A stretch of 64,000 nt of DNA, taken from positions 81,547 to 145,546 of the forward strand of contig JAROAZ010000015.1 of NCBI GenBank assembly GCA_029432775.1. Direction: 5' to 3'. Below are positions 50,749 through 59,986 of this stretch, in pieces (position 1 is the stretch's first letter; every line of letters begins with the position of its first letter). The DNA comes from Pontiellaceae bacterium B12227 (GTDB lineage Bacteria; Verrucomicrobiota; Kiritimatiellia; Kiritimatiellales; Pontiellaceae). Below the pieces are notes generated by a model. That model did not search any database. It worked only from the letters and a program-made list of their open reading frames with translations, and was not told the origin of the DNA. A program made the translations under genes and the position numbers.

Positions 50749-53718
50749 ATGATTTATCGTATTGAAATCGGTTTGAAGGATGGCGTGCCGGACGCACGTG
50801 GACGCGGTGTGATTCACCGGGCGGAGGGCGCCCTCAAGATGACCATCGGCGAATGCCGTACGCGCGACGTTTATAAAGTGGTGGCCAATATGGACTCCGA
50901 CACGGCCGCAGTCGTGCAGAAAACCTTTGCCGACCCGGTTGTCGCCGAGTCCGCTATGGATCGTCTCGATGCTCCTGCATCTTTCGATTGGATGCTTGAA
51001 ATCGGATTCAAACCCGGCGTGACCGACAACGTCGGCCGCACGGCCCGCGGTGCCCTGAAAGACGTCGTTGGCCGCGAACTGGAATGGGAAGAACAGGTTT
51101 ACACCTGTATTCAGTATTTCCTCTCCGGCGATCTGAGCCGCGAAGACGTGGAGCACCTTGGTAAAGACCTGCTCGCCAATACCCTGATTCAAACAATCTC
51201 CGTTTTCTCCAAAGAGGAATGGTTGGCCGCCACCCCCGATATTTCCGCCCCGATCTTCGATGACCATCCCGAAATTAAAGTGAATGTTATTGAGTTGCCG
51301 GACGACGACGCAGCGCTGATGAAGATTTCATCGGAAGGCATTCTTTCGCTTTCGCTCGAAGAGATGCGCACGATCCGCGCTCACTATCTGCGCGACGACG
51401 TGAAAGCGCACCGCGCGGAACTCGACCTGCCGGAATGGCCGACCGATATCGAACTCGAATGTATTGCCCAGACCTGGTCGGAGCACTGCTCGCACAAGGT
51501 GTTTGCGGGAACGATCAACTATAAAGATGAAGAGACCGGCGAAGAGGAAACAATTCACTCGCTCTACAAAACCTACGTTAAAGCCTCTACCAAGAAGATC
51601 GAAGAGTCGATCGACTGGCTGATCTCGGTCTTCACCGACAACGCCGGCATCGTGAAATTTAACGAAGACATCCACCTTGTTTATAAAGTGGAAACCCACA
51701 ACTCCCCATCGGCGCTCGATCCGTTTGGCGGTTCGATGACCGGTATCGTCGGCGTAAACCGCGACCCGCTCGGAACGGGCATGGGCGCGGCGCTCGTTTC
51801 CAATGTCTGGGGCTACTGCCTCGGTTCTCCGTTCTACGACAAAACCATTCCGGAAGGTCTGATGCATCCGCGCCGTATTCGCGACGGGGTGCACGAAGGT
51901 GTGATTGCCGGCGGCAATGAGTCCGGTATTCCTTACAGCCGTGGCTTCGAATGTTTCGACGAACGCTTCCTCGGTAAGCCGTTGGTTTATTGCGGTACGA
52001 TGGGCACGATCCCGGTGACCGTTACCGGCGGCCCGTCCGAGCGTAAAGAAATTGAAATCGGCGACTGGACCGTCATGTGCGGCGGCCGAATCGGTAAAGA
52101 CGGTATCCACGGTGCAACCTTCTCGTCCGAAGAGCTCCGCACCGAATCTCCGGCGCAGGCCGTGCAGATCGGCGATCCGCTGACCCAGCGTAAACTTTAC
52201 GAGTTCATTCTCGAAGCCCGCGACCTCGGCCTGTTCCGCTGCATCACCGATAACGGTGCCGGCGGCATCTCCTGCTCGTTCGGCGAAATGGGTAAATATT
52301 CCGGCGGTTGCGAATGCGATCTCGCCGGTGCTCCGCTGAAATACGAAGGCCTCCAACCCTGGGAAGTGCTGGTTTCCGAAGCACAGGAACGCATGACCCT
52401 CGCCGTTCAGCCTGAAAAGCGGGAAGAATTTGAAGCACTCGCCAAGCAGCGTGATGTCGAAGTGGCCTTTATGGGCAAGTACAACGATTCCGGCTACTTT
52501 ACCGTGAAACAGGACGGCAAAGTGATCGCCAGTCTCGACATGGACTTTCTCTATGAAACCGGTTGCCCGACGCTTGTCATGCCCGGCACGTGGAAAAAAC
52601 CGGTTGTCCCGGCTCCGGCCGTTGAAGTGCAGACCGACTATTCTGACACGCTTGTTAAACTGATGGGCGACCTGAACATCTGCTCCCGCGAATACAAGAG
52701 CCGCATCTATGACGGCGAGGTGAAAGGCCTCTCCGTGGTGAAGCCCTTCGTCGGCGTTAATTCGGATGTTCCGTCTGATGCGACCGTGATGCGTGTTGAA
52801 TACAACAACGACCGCGGCGCCGTGTTGGCGGAAGGCATCAACCCCTGGTATTCCGACATCGATACCTACGACATGACCACCTCGGTCATCGACGAAGCCG
52901 TTCGCCGTGTGGTGGCTGTGGGGGGCGACATGAACCGCATTGCGATTCTCGATAACTACTGTTGGCCGGATCCGGTTGAATCGGACAAGACGCCAGACGG
53001 TGCCTATAAAATGGCGCAGCTCGTTCGCTCCAATAAGGCGCTCTACGATCTGACTACGCTCTACAAAACGCCGGCCGTTTCAGGAAAAGATTCCTGCAAA
53101 AACGACTCCACACGGGGTGGAAAGAAAATTTCTATTCCCCCGACGCTGCTGGTTTCCTCCATCGGCCAGATCGACGACGTCAAGAAAGCGGTCACGATGC
53201 CGCTGAAAGACGCCGGCGATGTAATCTATGTGATCGGTGAAACCAAAGACGAACTCGGTGCCTCGGCCTACTACCGCAAGCTGGCGGAAGAGCAGGGCAC
53301 TCCGATGAATTATGGCGGAACGATTCCGGCGGTGGATGGCGAAAAGGCCCTCAAAATTTATGCGGCCATGAACAAGGCCACGGATTCCGGATTGCTGAAA
53401 TCTGCAACGTCTCCGAGTAAGGGTGGTCTGGCGGTTTCGCTGGCGCTGACGGCCATCGGTGGTCAGCTGGGTGCTGAAGTTGATCTGTCCGGTCTCGGAC
53501 TGGATGCGGCGACTGCGCTCTTTTCCGAATCCAACAGCCGCTTCATTGTATCGGCTGCGCCCGAAAAGGCTGCCGAGCTCGAAGCGCTCTTCGCCGGCCT
53601 GCCGATCCGGAAGATCGGTACAGTGACCGCTGAGAAGACGCTGCGGGTCAATGGTTCAATCAACGTTGATATCGACGCACTGGTCAAACCGTTCAAGGAA
53701 ACCCTGCACGGCGTTTAA
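50749..53718 (+). CDS. purL: Phosphoribosylformylglycinamidine synthase, PurS-like/PurL fusion
   Basis: FGAM synthase turns FGAR into FGAM in purine synthesis. The 989-aa protein starts with two PurS-like segments (residues 1-75 and about 80-160), each with an IGxKxGVxDxxGR pattern, then a full PurL with two AIRS-type halves. The active-site block TWSEHCSHKVF and the NDP-like glycine loops (GGNESGIPYSRGF, SPSKGGLAVSLAL) are present. The glutaminase domain of the long Gammaproteobacterial enzyme is absent, so a separate PurQ must supply ammonia; none is in the window. A strong terminator follows at 53745. Confidence 0.95.
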   Translation: MIYRIEIGLKDGVPDARGRGVIHRAEGALKMTIGECRTRDVYKVVANMDSDTAAVVQKTFADPVVAESAMDRLDAPASFDWMLEIGFKPGVTDNVGRTARGALKDVVGRELEWEEQVYTCIQYFLSGDLSREDVEHLGKDLLANTLIQTISVFSKEEWLAATPDISAPIFDDHPEIKVNVIELPDDDAALMKISSEGILSLSLEEMRTIRAHYLRDDVKAHRAELDLPEWPTDIELECIAQTWSEHCSHKVFAGTINYKDEETGEEETIHSLYKTYVKASTKKIEESIDWLISVFTDNAGIVKFNEDIHLVYKVETHNSPSALDPFGGSMTGIVGVNRDPLGTGMGAALVSNVWGYCLGSPFYDKTIPEGLMHPRRIRDGVHEGVIAGGNESGIPYSRGFECFDERFLGKPLVYCGTMGTIPVTVTGGPSERKEIEIGDWTVMCGGRIGKDGIHGATFSSEELRTESPAQAVQIGDPLTQRKLYEFILEARDLGLFRCITDNGAGGISCSFGEMGKYSGGCECDLAGAPLKYEGLQPWEVLVSEAQERMTLAVQPEKREEFEALAKQRDVEVAFMGKYNDSGYFTVKQDGKVIASLDMDFLYETGCPTLVMPGTWKKPVVPAPAVEVQTDYSDTLVKLMGDLNICSREYKSRIYDGEVKGLSVVKPFVGVNSDVPSDATVMRVEYNNDRGAVLAEGINPWYSDIDTYDMTTSVIDEAVRRVVAVGGDMNRIAILDNYCWPDPVESDKTPDGAYKMAQLVRSNKALYDLTTLYKTPAVSGKDSCKNDSTRGGKKISIPPTLLVSSIGQIDDVKKAVTMPLKDAGDVIYVIGETKDELGASAYYRKLAEEQGTPMNYGGTIPAVDGEKALKIYAAMNKATDSGLLKSATSPSKGGLAVSLALTAIGGQLGAEVDLSGLGLDAATALFSESNSRFIVSAAPEKAAELEALFAGLPIRKIGTVTAEKTLRVNGSINVDIDALVKPFKETLHGV

Positions 53719-53744
53719 TTTTAAGCGTCTGCTGAAAGAGATAG

Positions 53745-53778
53745 ACCCCGTGGCTTTCGGCTGCGGGGTTTTATTTTT
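53745..53778 (+). terminator. Rho-independent terminator of purL
   Basis: ACCCCGTGGC pairs with GCTGCGGGGT (two wobbles), then TTTTATTTTT. Confidence 0.87.
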
Positions 53779-53907
53779 GCACTGGCGGCAGGATCATCTT
53801 CTTTTGTTTGAAGTTATACCTTGCCTACGCGGAGTGGCATGAACATGATATTTTGCGAGGTTACAGCATGTGCTTAACCGTCTAATTCCCTGTTTTGACT
53901 CGATGAT

Positions 53908-54267
53908 ATGAGCATGGTTGGTGAGATAATTAAGGCGATGATTCTGGTGACCATTCTGATTGGTCTGCTGGGGCTGTTGTTTAAGCGCAGTCTGCTTTTG
54001 CGGATCCTTTCGATGGATGTCATGAGCACGGGGATTGTAAGCCTGTTTGTTTTTTATGCGGCGCATCATGGATCTCGAACGCCTACGGTTGGCTCTGAGG
54101 ATTCTGCTTCCTATGCTGATCCAGTGCTTCAGGCAGTCATTCTTACGGCTATTGTAATTGGATTTTCAATTGTGGCGCTGGTTTTGGTTTCGGCGATGCA
54201 TATCGCCAAGCGCTACCCGACTTTAGAAGTCGATGAGATTGAGGGCGCCCCCAAGGAGGATTCATGA
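53908..54267 (+). CDS. mrpC: Mrp antiporter subunit C (NuoK-like)
   Basis: This 119-aa protein has three membrane helices and the NuoK/MnhC pattern: a first helix IKAMILVTILIGLLGLLF, then LSMDVMSTGIVSLFVFYAA with a polar loop, and DPVLQAVILTAIVIGFSIVALVLV with the conserved LTAIVIG. In Mrp complexes it sits beside the ion-pumping subunit. It is the first gene of a seven-gene run in which every junction overlaps by 4-10 bp. No ribosome-binding site is evident before the ATG at 53908. Confidence 0.88.
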   Translation: MSMVGEIIKAMILVTILIGLLGLLFKRSLLLRILSMDVMSTGIVSLFVFYAAHHGSRTPTVGSEDSASYADPVLQAVILTAIVIGFSIVALVLVSAMHIAKRYPTLEVDEIEGAPKEDS

Positions 54268-55685
54268 TCCTCTTTCTGGTTTTCGGCCCTCTTGCTGCCG
54301 GCCTGTGCTGTTTGCTGTTTCAGCGCGGATTGCGTACCATTCCCATTTTTACCTACCTCGTTTCCATGGTGATGAGCCTTTACGTGCTGGCAAGCGGAAG
54401 GTCGATGCCGTTTGAGCTGTTAGACAGCTTCGGGGTAAAGGTGTTATTTGATCAGGCTGCGGCATGGTTTATTCTGCTGAATGCCTTGGTTTCAGTGGCA
54501 GTCGCCTGGCATGAGCGCTACCGGGGACGACATCACTATTTCTTTATTCTGCTGGCTTTTCTGCATGGCTGTGTAAATGCCTGTTTTCTGAGCCATGATT
54601 TATTCAACCTGTATGTCGTCATCGAACTGACTACGATTACCGCTTTTCTGCTGATTGGCCAGGGGATGACCACTCGGCATCTATGGAATGCACTGCGGTA
54701 CATTTTTCTCAGCAATGTCGGAATGTTGTTTTTCCTGCTTGGAACGCTGCTGGTGTATGAATCGTCCGGCGGGTTTTCATTTGAAGGAGTGGTTCAGGCT
54801 CCTCCCACCGCCCGGGCCATGATTATTGCCGGGTTGCTGGTGAAAGGCGGCGTATTCCTGCCGGGGCTCTGGCTGCCGAAAGCGCATGCTGAAGCAGATG
54901 CGGCTGTTTCGGCGCTGCTGTCGGGGGTGGTGGTTAATATCGGCCTGCTTCCGCTGATCCGGTTAGAGGCTTTCTCGCCGGACATTCTGTTTATTATACA
55001 GTGCATGGGAATCGGCGGCGTTTTTGCTGGATTGATCTTAGCTTTTTTTCAACGGGATCTGAAGCGTCTGCTGGCTTGTTCCACAATTTCCCAGGTAAGT
55101 TTTGTGCTGCTTGCACCGGCGGTCGGCCCGATTTATGCCTTTGCGCACGGTATTGCCAAGGCTTCGCTCTTTTTATGTGCAGGCAGTCTTCCGGAGCGGG
55201 ATCTTATTCTTTTGCGGGAAAAAAAGGCGCCCCGCCCGTTGGCGTTGCCCATGGTTCTGGCAGCTCTTTCGATTGCCGGTTGTCCATTGCTGATCGGGTT
55301 TGCCGCTAAAAATCAGGTGGGCTATGCCGTGTCGGGATGGATTGAGCCGCTGATTATTCCTGCGTCTATCGGTACTGCGATTATTTTGGCGCCCGTGATT
55401 CTGATGCCGCAGCGCAGTGCGTCCTGGAAGGAATCTCCTTCATGGCAGTCACCCGTCCTGTTGGGAGCTGTGCTGTTAATATCCGGTCTTTTTTTCGGAA
55501 CGTATTCTCCGGGTGTCTGGCTGAAATCGCTGACTGTTCTCGCAGCTGGACTGCTGCTTCATTCGTTTGTCTTTCGGCGGTTGATCAGGATTCAACTTCC
55601 CGGCGGATGGGAAAAGCTGGAGCATGTGGTCGGGATGATCTGCGTTGCGTTGGTCTTTCTGATATTGGGGGTCTATCTACCATGA
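54264..55685 (+). CDS. mrpD: Mrp antiporter subunit D (NuoN/NuoM-like)
   Basis: This 473-aa protein is the only large proton-pumping-type subunit in the operon. It has about 14 helices and the proton_antipo_M family pattern: an NLYVVIELTTITAFLLIG helix with the conserved Glu, VKGGVFLPGLWLPKAHAEAD with the Lys and the LPKAHAEA motif, and a later FQRDLKRLLACSTISQVSF lysine-containing helix. These charged residues form the proton path in the family. Its start overlaps the mrpC stop by 4 bp. Confidence 0.93.
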   Translation: MILFLVFGPLAAGLCCLLFQRGLRTIPIFTYLVSMVMSLYVLASGRSMPFELLDSFGVKVLFDQAAAWFILLNALVSVAVAWHERYRGRHHYFFILLAFLHGCVNACFLSHDLFNLYVVIELTTITAFLLIGQGMTTRHLWNALRYIFLSNVGMLFFLLGTLLVYESSGGFSFEGVVQAPPTARAMIIAGLLVKGGVFLPGLWLPKAHAEADAAVSALLSGVVVNIGLLPLIRLEAFSPDILFIIQCMGIGGVFAGLILAFFQRDLKRLLACSTISQVSFVLLAPAVGPIYAFAHGIAKASLFLCAGSLPERDLILLREKKAPRPLALPMVLAALSIAGCPLLIGFAAKNQVGYAVSGWIEPLIIPASIGTAIILAPVILMPQRSASWKESPSWQSPVLLGAVLLISGLFFGTYSPGVWLKSLTVLAAGLLLHSFVFRRLIRIQLPGGWEKLEHVVGMICVALVFLILGVYLP

Positions 55686-56065
55686 CGGGACCTGTTTTAT
55701 TGGCCTTTTGTATCTGGATGCTTCTTACTGCTGAATTCTCGTGGTTAAATGCATTCATTGGTTTGGCAGGTTCGATGGTGGTCGGCCTGTTAAATCCGTA
55801 TCGCTTTTCGGCCCGGCAGCTGATTCATCTTTGGGCCCGTGTTCTTATTCGACTTCCTCAAGCCCTGTGGGAAGCATTGCTGATTGTGCTGCTGCCGCAT
55901 CGACATGAAAGAATAGCTGAGCAGCCCGTGGATCATCCGGAGTCCCCGTGGTCGGTCTTTTCCCAGACCTTTCTCATTACATTCACTCCGAAGTCGCTGG
56001 TCATCAGTGAGGAGCGGGATGGGCGGATGCAACTGCACACGGTAGAGCGGGAGGAGTCCGAATGA
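55682..56065 (+). CDS. mrpE: Mrp antiporter subunit E
   Basis: This 127-aa MnhE-type subunit has two N-terminal membrane helices (VLLAFCIWMLLTAEFSW, LNAFIGLAGSMVVGLLN), another near residue 50 and a cytosolic tail with QTFLITFTPKSLVISEE, matching the family TPGT-like segment as TPKS. I chose the ATG at 55682, which overlaps the mrpD stop by 4 bp, over an open frame from 55442. It is needed for assembly of Mrp complexes in studied species. Confidence 0.85.
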   Translation: MTGPVLLAFCIWMLLTAEFSWLNAFIGLAGSMVVGLLNPYRFSARQLIHLWARVLIRLPQALWEALLIVLLPHRHERIAEQPVDHPESPWSVFSQTFLITFTPKSLVISEERDGRMQLHTVEREESE

Positions 56066-56319
56066 ATCTGCTTCTTGTTCTGATGCTCATTTCCATCCTC
56101 TTTCCGATTGTGCGTTCCTTTCGGTGCAAAAGCATCTGGGAGCGGATGCTGTGCTATACCAGCATTTCGACCCGGTCGGCGGTGGTGCTGCTCATTGTTG
56201 CCCGCGTGAGTCATGATGCGATGATCGGCATCGTTGCTGTTGTGGTGCTTTGTGTCGGTAATTCGGGGCTGTTGCTGTTGGCGAACCTGTTGAAAACGGT
56301 GGAGAGCGAATGCGAGTAA
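56062..56319 (+). CDS. mrpF: Mrp antiporter subunit F
   Basis: This 85-aa protein has three membrane helices in the MnhF pattern (LLVLMLISILFPIVRSF, a short second helix, and IGIVAVVVLCVGNSGLLLL). MnhF is a small accessory subunit of the antiporter. It overlaps mrpE by 4 bp and mrpG by 10 bp. The usual D-R motif is modified to TSISTRSAVV, but the position in the operon and the size leave little doubt. Confidence 0.8.
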   Translation: MNLLLVLMLISILFPIVRSFRCKSIWERMLCYTSISTRSAVVLLIVARVSHDAMIGIVAVVVLCVGNSGLLLLANLLKTVESECE

Positions 56320-56594
56320 TTGCCGCAGCCATTTTAATCAGCCTGGGGATTTTGCTTTGGTTCTGGGGGGGCTTCCGTCTCATCAGTAAGCGTCGGTATC
56401 TATGGAAAATTCATGCACTGGGCATTTCAGATACGATCGGGAGCTGTTTGATTCTTGCGGGGGCACTGGTGCATTCTCTTGAAAACTGGTCTCACCTGGT
56501 ATTGGCCCTAGGGTCTGTTGTGTTCTGGGGAACTGCATTCTCTATTGTGATGGCCCGTATGGGGAAGGGGTCGGGCGAGGAGGCGGATTCATGA
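56310..56594 (+). CDS. mrpG: Mrp antiporter subunit G
   Basis: This 94-aa protein follows the MnhG/PhaG pattern: a first helix VIAAAILISLGILLWFWGGFRL, then RRYLWKIHALGISDTIGSCLILAGALV, matching the family block with RLHA..ISDTxG, and a last helix. It belongs to the membrane core of Mrp complexes. The start overlaps mrpF by 10 bp. Confidence 0.88.
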   Translation: MRVIAAAILISLGILLWFWGGFRLISKRRYLWKIHALGISDTIGSCLILAGALVHSLENWSHLVLALGSVVFWGTAFSIVMARMGKGSGEEADS

Positions 56595-57142
56595 ACGATT
56601 GGGTGCTCATGATTTTTGCAGCCCTGCTGCCGCTGACGGCACTTTTTACGGTGGTACAGACGAATCCTTATTCAGCACTCTTATCCAGAGGAATTATGGG
56701 GGTCACCGCCATCATGTTCTATGCGGTCCTGGGCGCCGCGGATGTGGCGTTGACGGAAGCATTGGTCGGTACATTGCTGACGGTGATCCTGTTTGCCATA
56801 GCCGTACGGTCGTCATTGGTGATGCGGGTTGGTATGCTGGGGGCAGCCGAATGCCCGACGAATGATTTTCTGCTTCATCGCTTCTGCAAAATAAAGAAAC
56901 TGAGTCTGCGGTGGACTGTATTCGCGAGCGAAAAGGAGCTGGTTGCTGCATTTAAAGCCGGAAAGGTGGATGCGGTATACATCACCTTTAATCAGGTGCC
57001 GTCTCTGGCGAGATACTTCCCTGAGAATCTGGACCATGATCACAAACGTACGCTGTTGGCGGAACATTGCCGTTGGCATGAGCGAAAGATTCATGAGTTA
57101 TTTGAAGGCGAGCTGGTGGACCGATTGGAGTATCTGAAATGA
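56591..57142 (+). CDS. Mrp/Mbh subunit, MbhD-like (DUF4040) with cytosolic tail
   Basis: This 183-aa protein begins with the DUF4040/MbhD module that in classic Mrp forms part of the MrpA C-terminus: MIFAALLPLTALFTVVQTNP, then VLGAADVALTEALVGTLLTVILF with the conserved DVALTEA. A cytosolic tail of about 95 residues follows (KIKKLSLRWTVFASEKELVAAFK and ERKIHELFEGELVDRLEYL), which I do not recognise. It stands where a full MrpA is missing. The start overlaps mrpG by 4 bp. Confidence 0.82.
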   Translation: MNDWVLMIFAALLPLTALFTVVQTNPYSALLSRGIMGVTAIMFYAVLGAADVALTEALVGTLLTVILFAIAVRSSLVMRVGMLGAAECPTNDFLLHRFCKIKKLSLRWTVFASEKELVAAFKAGKVDAVYITFNQVPSLARYFPENLDHDHKRTLLAEHCRWHERKIHELFEGELVDRLEYLK

Positions 57143-57810
57143 AGAAATTCCCGGTCATGCGCTGGATATACGTGATATTATTCTCACTGATATTTATCCG
57201 GCTTGCGCTGTTGCCGAAAACCGGTGGGGCCATGGAGGAAGGCATTGCGGAGCGGATCGCCATCGAGGCGCATATTCCGAACAGTGTTTCCGGAATTCTG
57301 CTTAGAAATCGACTCTATGATACAGTGTTTGAGGTATTTGTTTTCACGTTGGCCGTGCTGGGGGTTCAGTATGCTTTCTCTCTGCACCGGACAGAGAAAC
57401 ATGTACAGTATATGCGTGATGAAACGATGGTGATTCTTGCCCGAATTGCGGCAATGGTTTCCGGGTTGGTATTTCTGGAGCTGGCCGTGCGGGGGCACCT
57501 AGCGCCCGGTGGCGGCTTTGCTGCAGGAGTCGCCGGCGGATCCGCTATAGGTCTGGTTGCGCTGACGATGAATATTCATGAGCTCTATGATGTGTATCAG
57601 CGCAAACACATTGCCTCTGTTGAGAAGACCATTGTCCTGTTGATTGTATGCGCGGCGGTGGCTTTTATGCTATTTCCAGGCAGCTCTTTAGCCGGTCAGC
57701 CAACCAGCAGCTTTGCAATCCCGCTTTTAAATGTGCTGATTGCCGCCAAGGTAGCGATCGGCTCCTGGACGATTGTGCTCCTGTTTATCCGGCATCGGGG
57801 ACTGCTGTAG
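57139..57810 (+). CDS. mrpB: Mrp antiporter subunit B (MnhB/MbhE-type)
   Basis: This 223-aa protein combines an MbhE-like N-terminal helix (PVMRWIYVILFSLIFIRLALLP) with an MnhB domain: DTVFEVFVFTLAVLGVQYAF, then the signature VRGHLAPGGGFAAGVAGGSA. It is the last gene of the operon and overlaps the DUF4040 gene by 4 bp. Together the operon reads C-D-E-F-G-DUF4040-B. No terminator is seen; a degraded gene follows directly. Confidence 0.9.
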   Translation: MKKFPVMRWIYVILFSLIFIRLALLPKTGGAMEEGIAERIAIEAHIPNSVSGILLRNRLYDTVFEVFVFTLAVLGVQYAFSLHRTEKHVQYMRDETMVILARIAAMVSGLVFLELAVRGHLAPGGGFAAGVAGGSAIGLVALTMNIHELYDVYQRKHIASVEKTIVLLIVCAAVAFMLFPGSSLAGQPTSSFAIPLLNVLIAAKVAIGSWTIVLLFIRHRGLL

Positions 57811-57819
57811 CATGATTAG

Positions 57820-58447
57820 AGAGCGATTGAGTTTCTGAATTCTACCCGCTCTTTAGTTCCGGCAGGAAAAGGCATCTTCCAGCAGTTCATCCACGGGAAT
57901 GGTGCCTTCTTTGGATTGGCCATAGGAGCGGAGTCCCTTGAGCTGCATCTGCAGAAAGCGGGGAACTATGTGGAATACGACATTAACGGCGACCATAAAT
58001 ATAACCCGACCGGCTTGCTTCGCATCCATCTGAAAGACGGACATTCGCAGCTGGGACCGTCCGATGGCGCGGCTCCGCTGTTCAGCGGCGAAGGGGGTAG
58101 CCATCCAGACCCTGGAAGAATCAGCGGACGTCGTCTGCTTCAAAGTCGTCTATCCGGACCTTACTCAGACCATCACCGTCGAAGATGTCGTGAAGAATGT
58201 AGATGGCATTCGCGTCTCCTTCCCGATGCTGGTATTCGACGGCAAAGATCGCACGCAGATTGACCTGAAAAACAACCAACTCAATCTGGAGCTTAACGGC
58301 AAGGGGGTAACCTTCACCGTCCTCGATCCGGCCGGCCTGCAGCTGAAACGCTCCGGCGTAGAGCTGAACCACCGCAACGGCATGGTGGAGGAAGTCTCCG
58401 CCGAAGCGTCCGGGAAGCGCATGGTTTATAGAATATCCGGGGAGTGA
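57820..58447 (+). pseudogene. Frameshifted C-terminal remnant, possibly heparinase II/III-like
   Basis: An open stretch with no credible start runs from 57820 in one frame (KGIFQQFIHGNGAFFGLAIG, then YVEYDINGDHKYNPTGLLRIH, LGPSDGAAPLFSGE) and continues in the next frame from about 58095 (VAIQTLEESADVVCFKVVYP to RMVYRISGE). Deleting one G from the five-G run at 58093-58097 joins them as SGEGVAIQTLEE. Both ends fit the C-terminal part of a secreted polysaccharide lyase; the NGDHKYNPTGLIR style recalls heparinase II/III-type proteins, but that is a tentative family call. The N-terminal part is missing. Confidence 0.6.
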
Positions 58448-58668
58448 TCCCTCGCAGAGGCGCAGAGCATATTAAGTTTGGGTATTTCAAGGGAGACTTT
58501 GGGAAACGACACGGTTCAAATGATGATGAACGGAAACGACTCCGACAAAAGGCACATTGCTTAGGTTGGATTACTAGATTACGGGATGGACCCTTTCGCC
58601 AGATCTTGCGTAGAGCGCGACTACCGAGTGTGCGCCTATTTACCACAAAGGGCACAAAAGACACAGAA

Positions 58669-58733
58669 TTCCAGACATTGGAACCTGCATGGATTTAAGC
58701 ACAGGGCTGCGCATTGCTTTCCAATAATTGGAA
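58669..58733. repeat. Doublet of TTCCA-N5-TGGAA palindromes (intergenic)
   Basis: Full copies at 58669-58683 (spacer GACAT) and 58719-58733 (spacer ATAAT), just left of the A+T-rich island. Confidence 0.88.
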
Positions 58734-58771
58734 GTTTTTAGACACAAAGATCAAAGGACTGCCCTCTTTTT

Positions 58772-58783
58772 CTGACCCCTTTT
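58772..58783. repeat. Left copy of AAAAGGGGTCAG inverted word
   Basis: CTGACCCCTTTT here is the exact reverse complement of AAAAGGGGTCAG at 62074-62085. The two bracket the A+T-rich protease genes and the broken ATPase. Confidence 0.6.
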
Positions 58784-58924
58784 GTACTCGGCTTAGTTTC
58801 TCTTGATGTTTCTTATCCTGTATTTCCTATAAAGCGATGAAAGGTTGTAATTATGAGAATGCATAAGATATGCTCATAAATAAGGGTAAGGTATGCTAGT
58901 TATCTGTATTTTATGGGTGGGAAA

Positions 58925-59929
58925 ATGAAGATTATATTTAAAGCACTCTGTTTAATCAGTGTCACTTTTTTCAGTGTGATGAGTTCTCTTGCGTCCGATG
59001 AGGCCCAACCAAGTATATGCATGGATGAAACCCTCGTAATCATAGCAGGAGAAAAATCAATTGGTCATGGCTTTGTTCTGCATGCTGGGGACAAATATTA
59101 TATAATCACGACACAACGAGTCATTTTTGGAAATTACAAGCTACAATTCAAAACGGTCAGTGGAAATGTGTTGCGGCCAATGAAGGTTGAACTAGCGGAG
59201 GATCGAGACGTCGCGAGACTACTTTTGCGCAGCACTGAAGGATTAAATATGTCGTCTCGTTGTGGAATGCATGATCGAATCGTCATTCCTAGGTCATCGG
59301 ATAATGAACTTTCCGGGGAAATTATAGGTATGGGAGCTGACCGAATCGAAGTGTCAGCTGAATTTTCAAATTCGCAAAGCGGAAGCCCCGTACTAAATCA
59401 AAAAGGAAATGTTATCGGAGTAGCGTCATACGTAGTCACTCTTGAGGAAAATGCTGTAGATAGCGGCACAAAATGGCAGGCACTTCCCAGAAGAATTGCC
59501 TATCGGCTGGACGGAATTAATTGGATATCAGTCAACTGGCGTTCCTATAATAGGGAGTACGGGAACATGCTATCTGATATGGATCAATTTAGGAGAGAGC
59601 TCTACAAAATTATGATCTCTTGGTGCGATTCACCCCGATTTATACGAAGTAAGGGGATTAATGATCTAAATCTTAAAAAATGGGTGGCGAGGTATAATGC
59701 GAAAATGCGTTATACGATAATGAGTAATAATGATCGCGACAACATTGATGATTTCGCCAGAGAGCTTTCAGGAATTTGTTCAGATAAAGTAAGAATCGCT
59801 AAATTGATAGCCTCACAAAAAAACTCTTCCACATATATAAGCAATCATTTTGAAGCAATTGCCAATGAGCTTAATCAATGCGCCAACTACGTATTACGTA
59901 TAGGGTCATTGGTAGCCTCTCAAAACTAA
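58925..59929 (+). CDS. Secreted trypsin-like protein lacking the catalytic His
   Basis: This 334-aa precursor has a signal peptide (MKIIFKALCLISVTFFSVMSSLA) and a PA-clan serine protease fold. Aligned to the downstream paralogue, Asp95 (AEDRDVARLL) and Ser152 (SQSGSP) are kept, but the catalytic His is Arg65 (ITTQRVIFG) and the GN before the Ser is SQ. It is therefore probably an inactive pseudoprotease. A helical C-terminal part of about 120 residues follows (FRRELYKIMISWCDSPRF and so on). The start at 58925 has GGGTGGGA upstream; 58913 is an alternative. It is A+T-rich compared with the rest of the window. Confidence 0.8.
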   Translation: MKIIFKALCLISVTFFSVMSSLASDEAQPSICMDETLVIIAGEKSIGHGFVLHAGDKYYIITTQRVIFGNYKLQFKTVSGNVLRPMKVELAEDRDVARLLLRSTEGLNMSSRCGMHDRIVIPRSSDNELSGEIIGMGADRIEVSAEFSNSQSGSPVLNQKGNVIGVASYVVTLEENAVDSGTKWQALPRRIAYRLDGINWISVNWRSYNREYGNMLSDMDQFRRELYKIMISWCDSPRFIRSKGINDLNLKKWVARYNAKMRYTIMSNNDRDNIDDFARELSGICSDKVRIAKLIASQKNSSTYISNHFEAIANELNQCANYVLRIGSLVASQN

Positions 59930-59986
59930 TATCTCACCAAGCTCCACTTAATACCTAGTGATGATCGATAAAAAAGGTCTGAAAAA

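Larger units (their letters stand above)
58448..58924. other. Gene-free gap with repeat words and island boundary
   Basis: No gene is seen here. It holds word-like repeats (CGCAGAGGCGCAGAG near 58453, TACCACAAAGGGCACAAAAG near 58641), two palindrome copies, and CTGACCCCTTTT at 58772-58783. From about 58780 the composition becomes A+T-rich. Confidence 0.6.
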
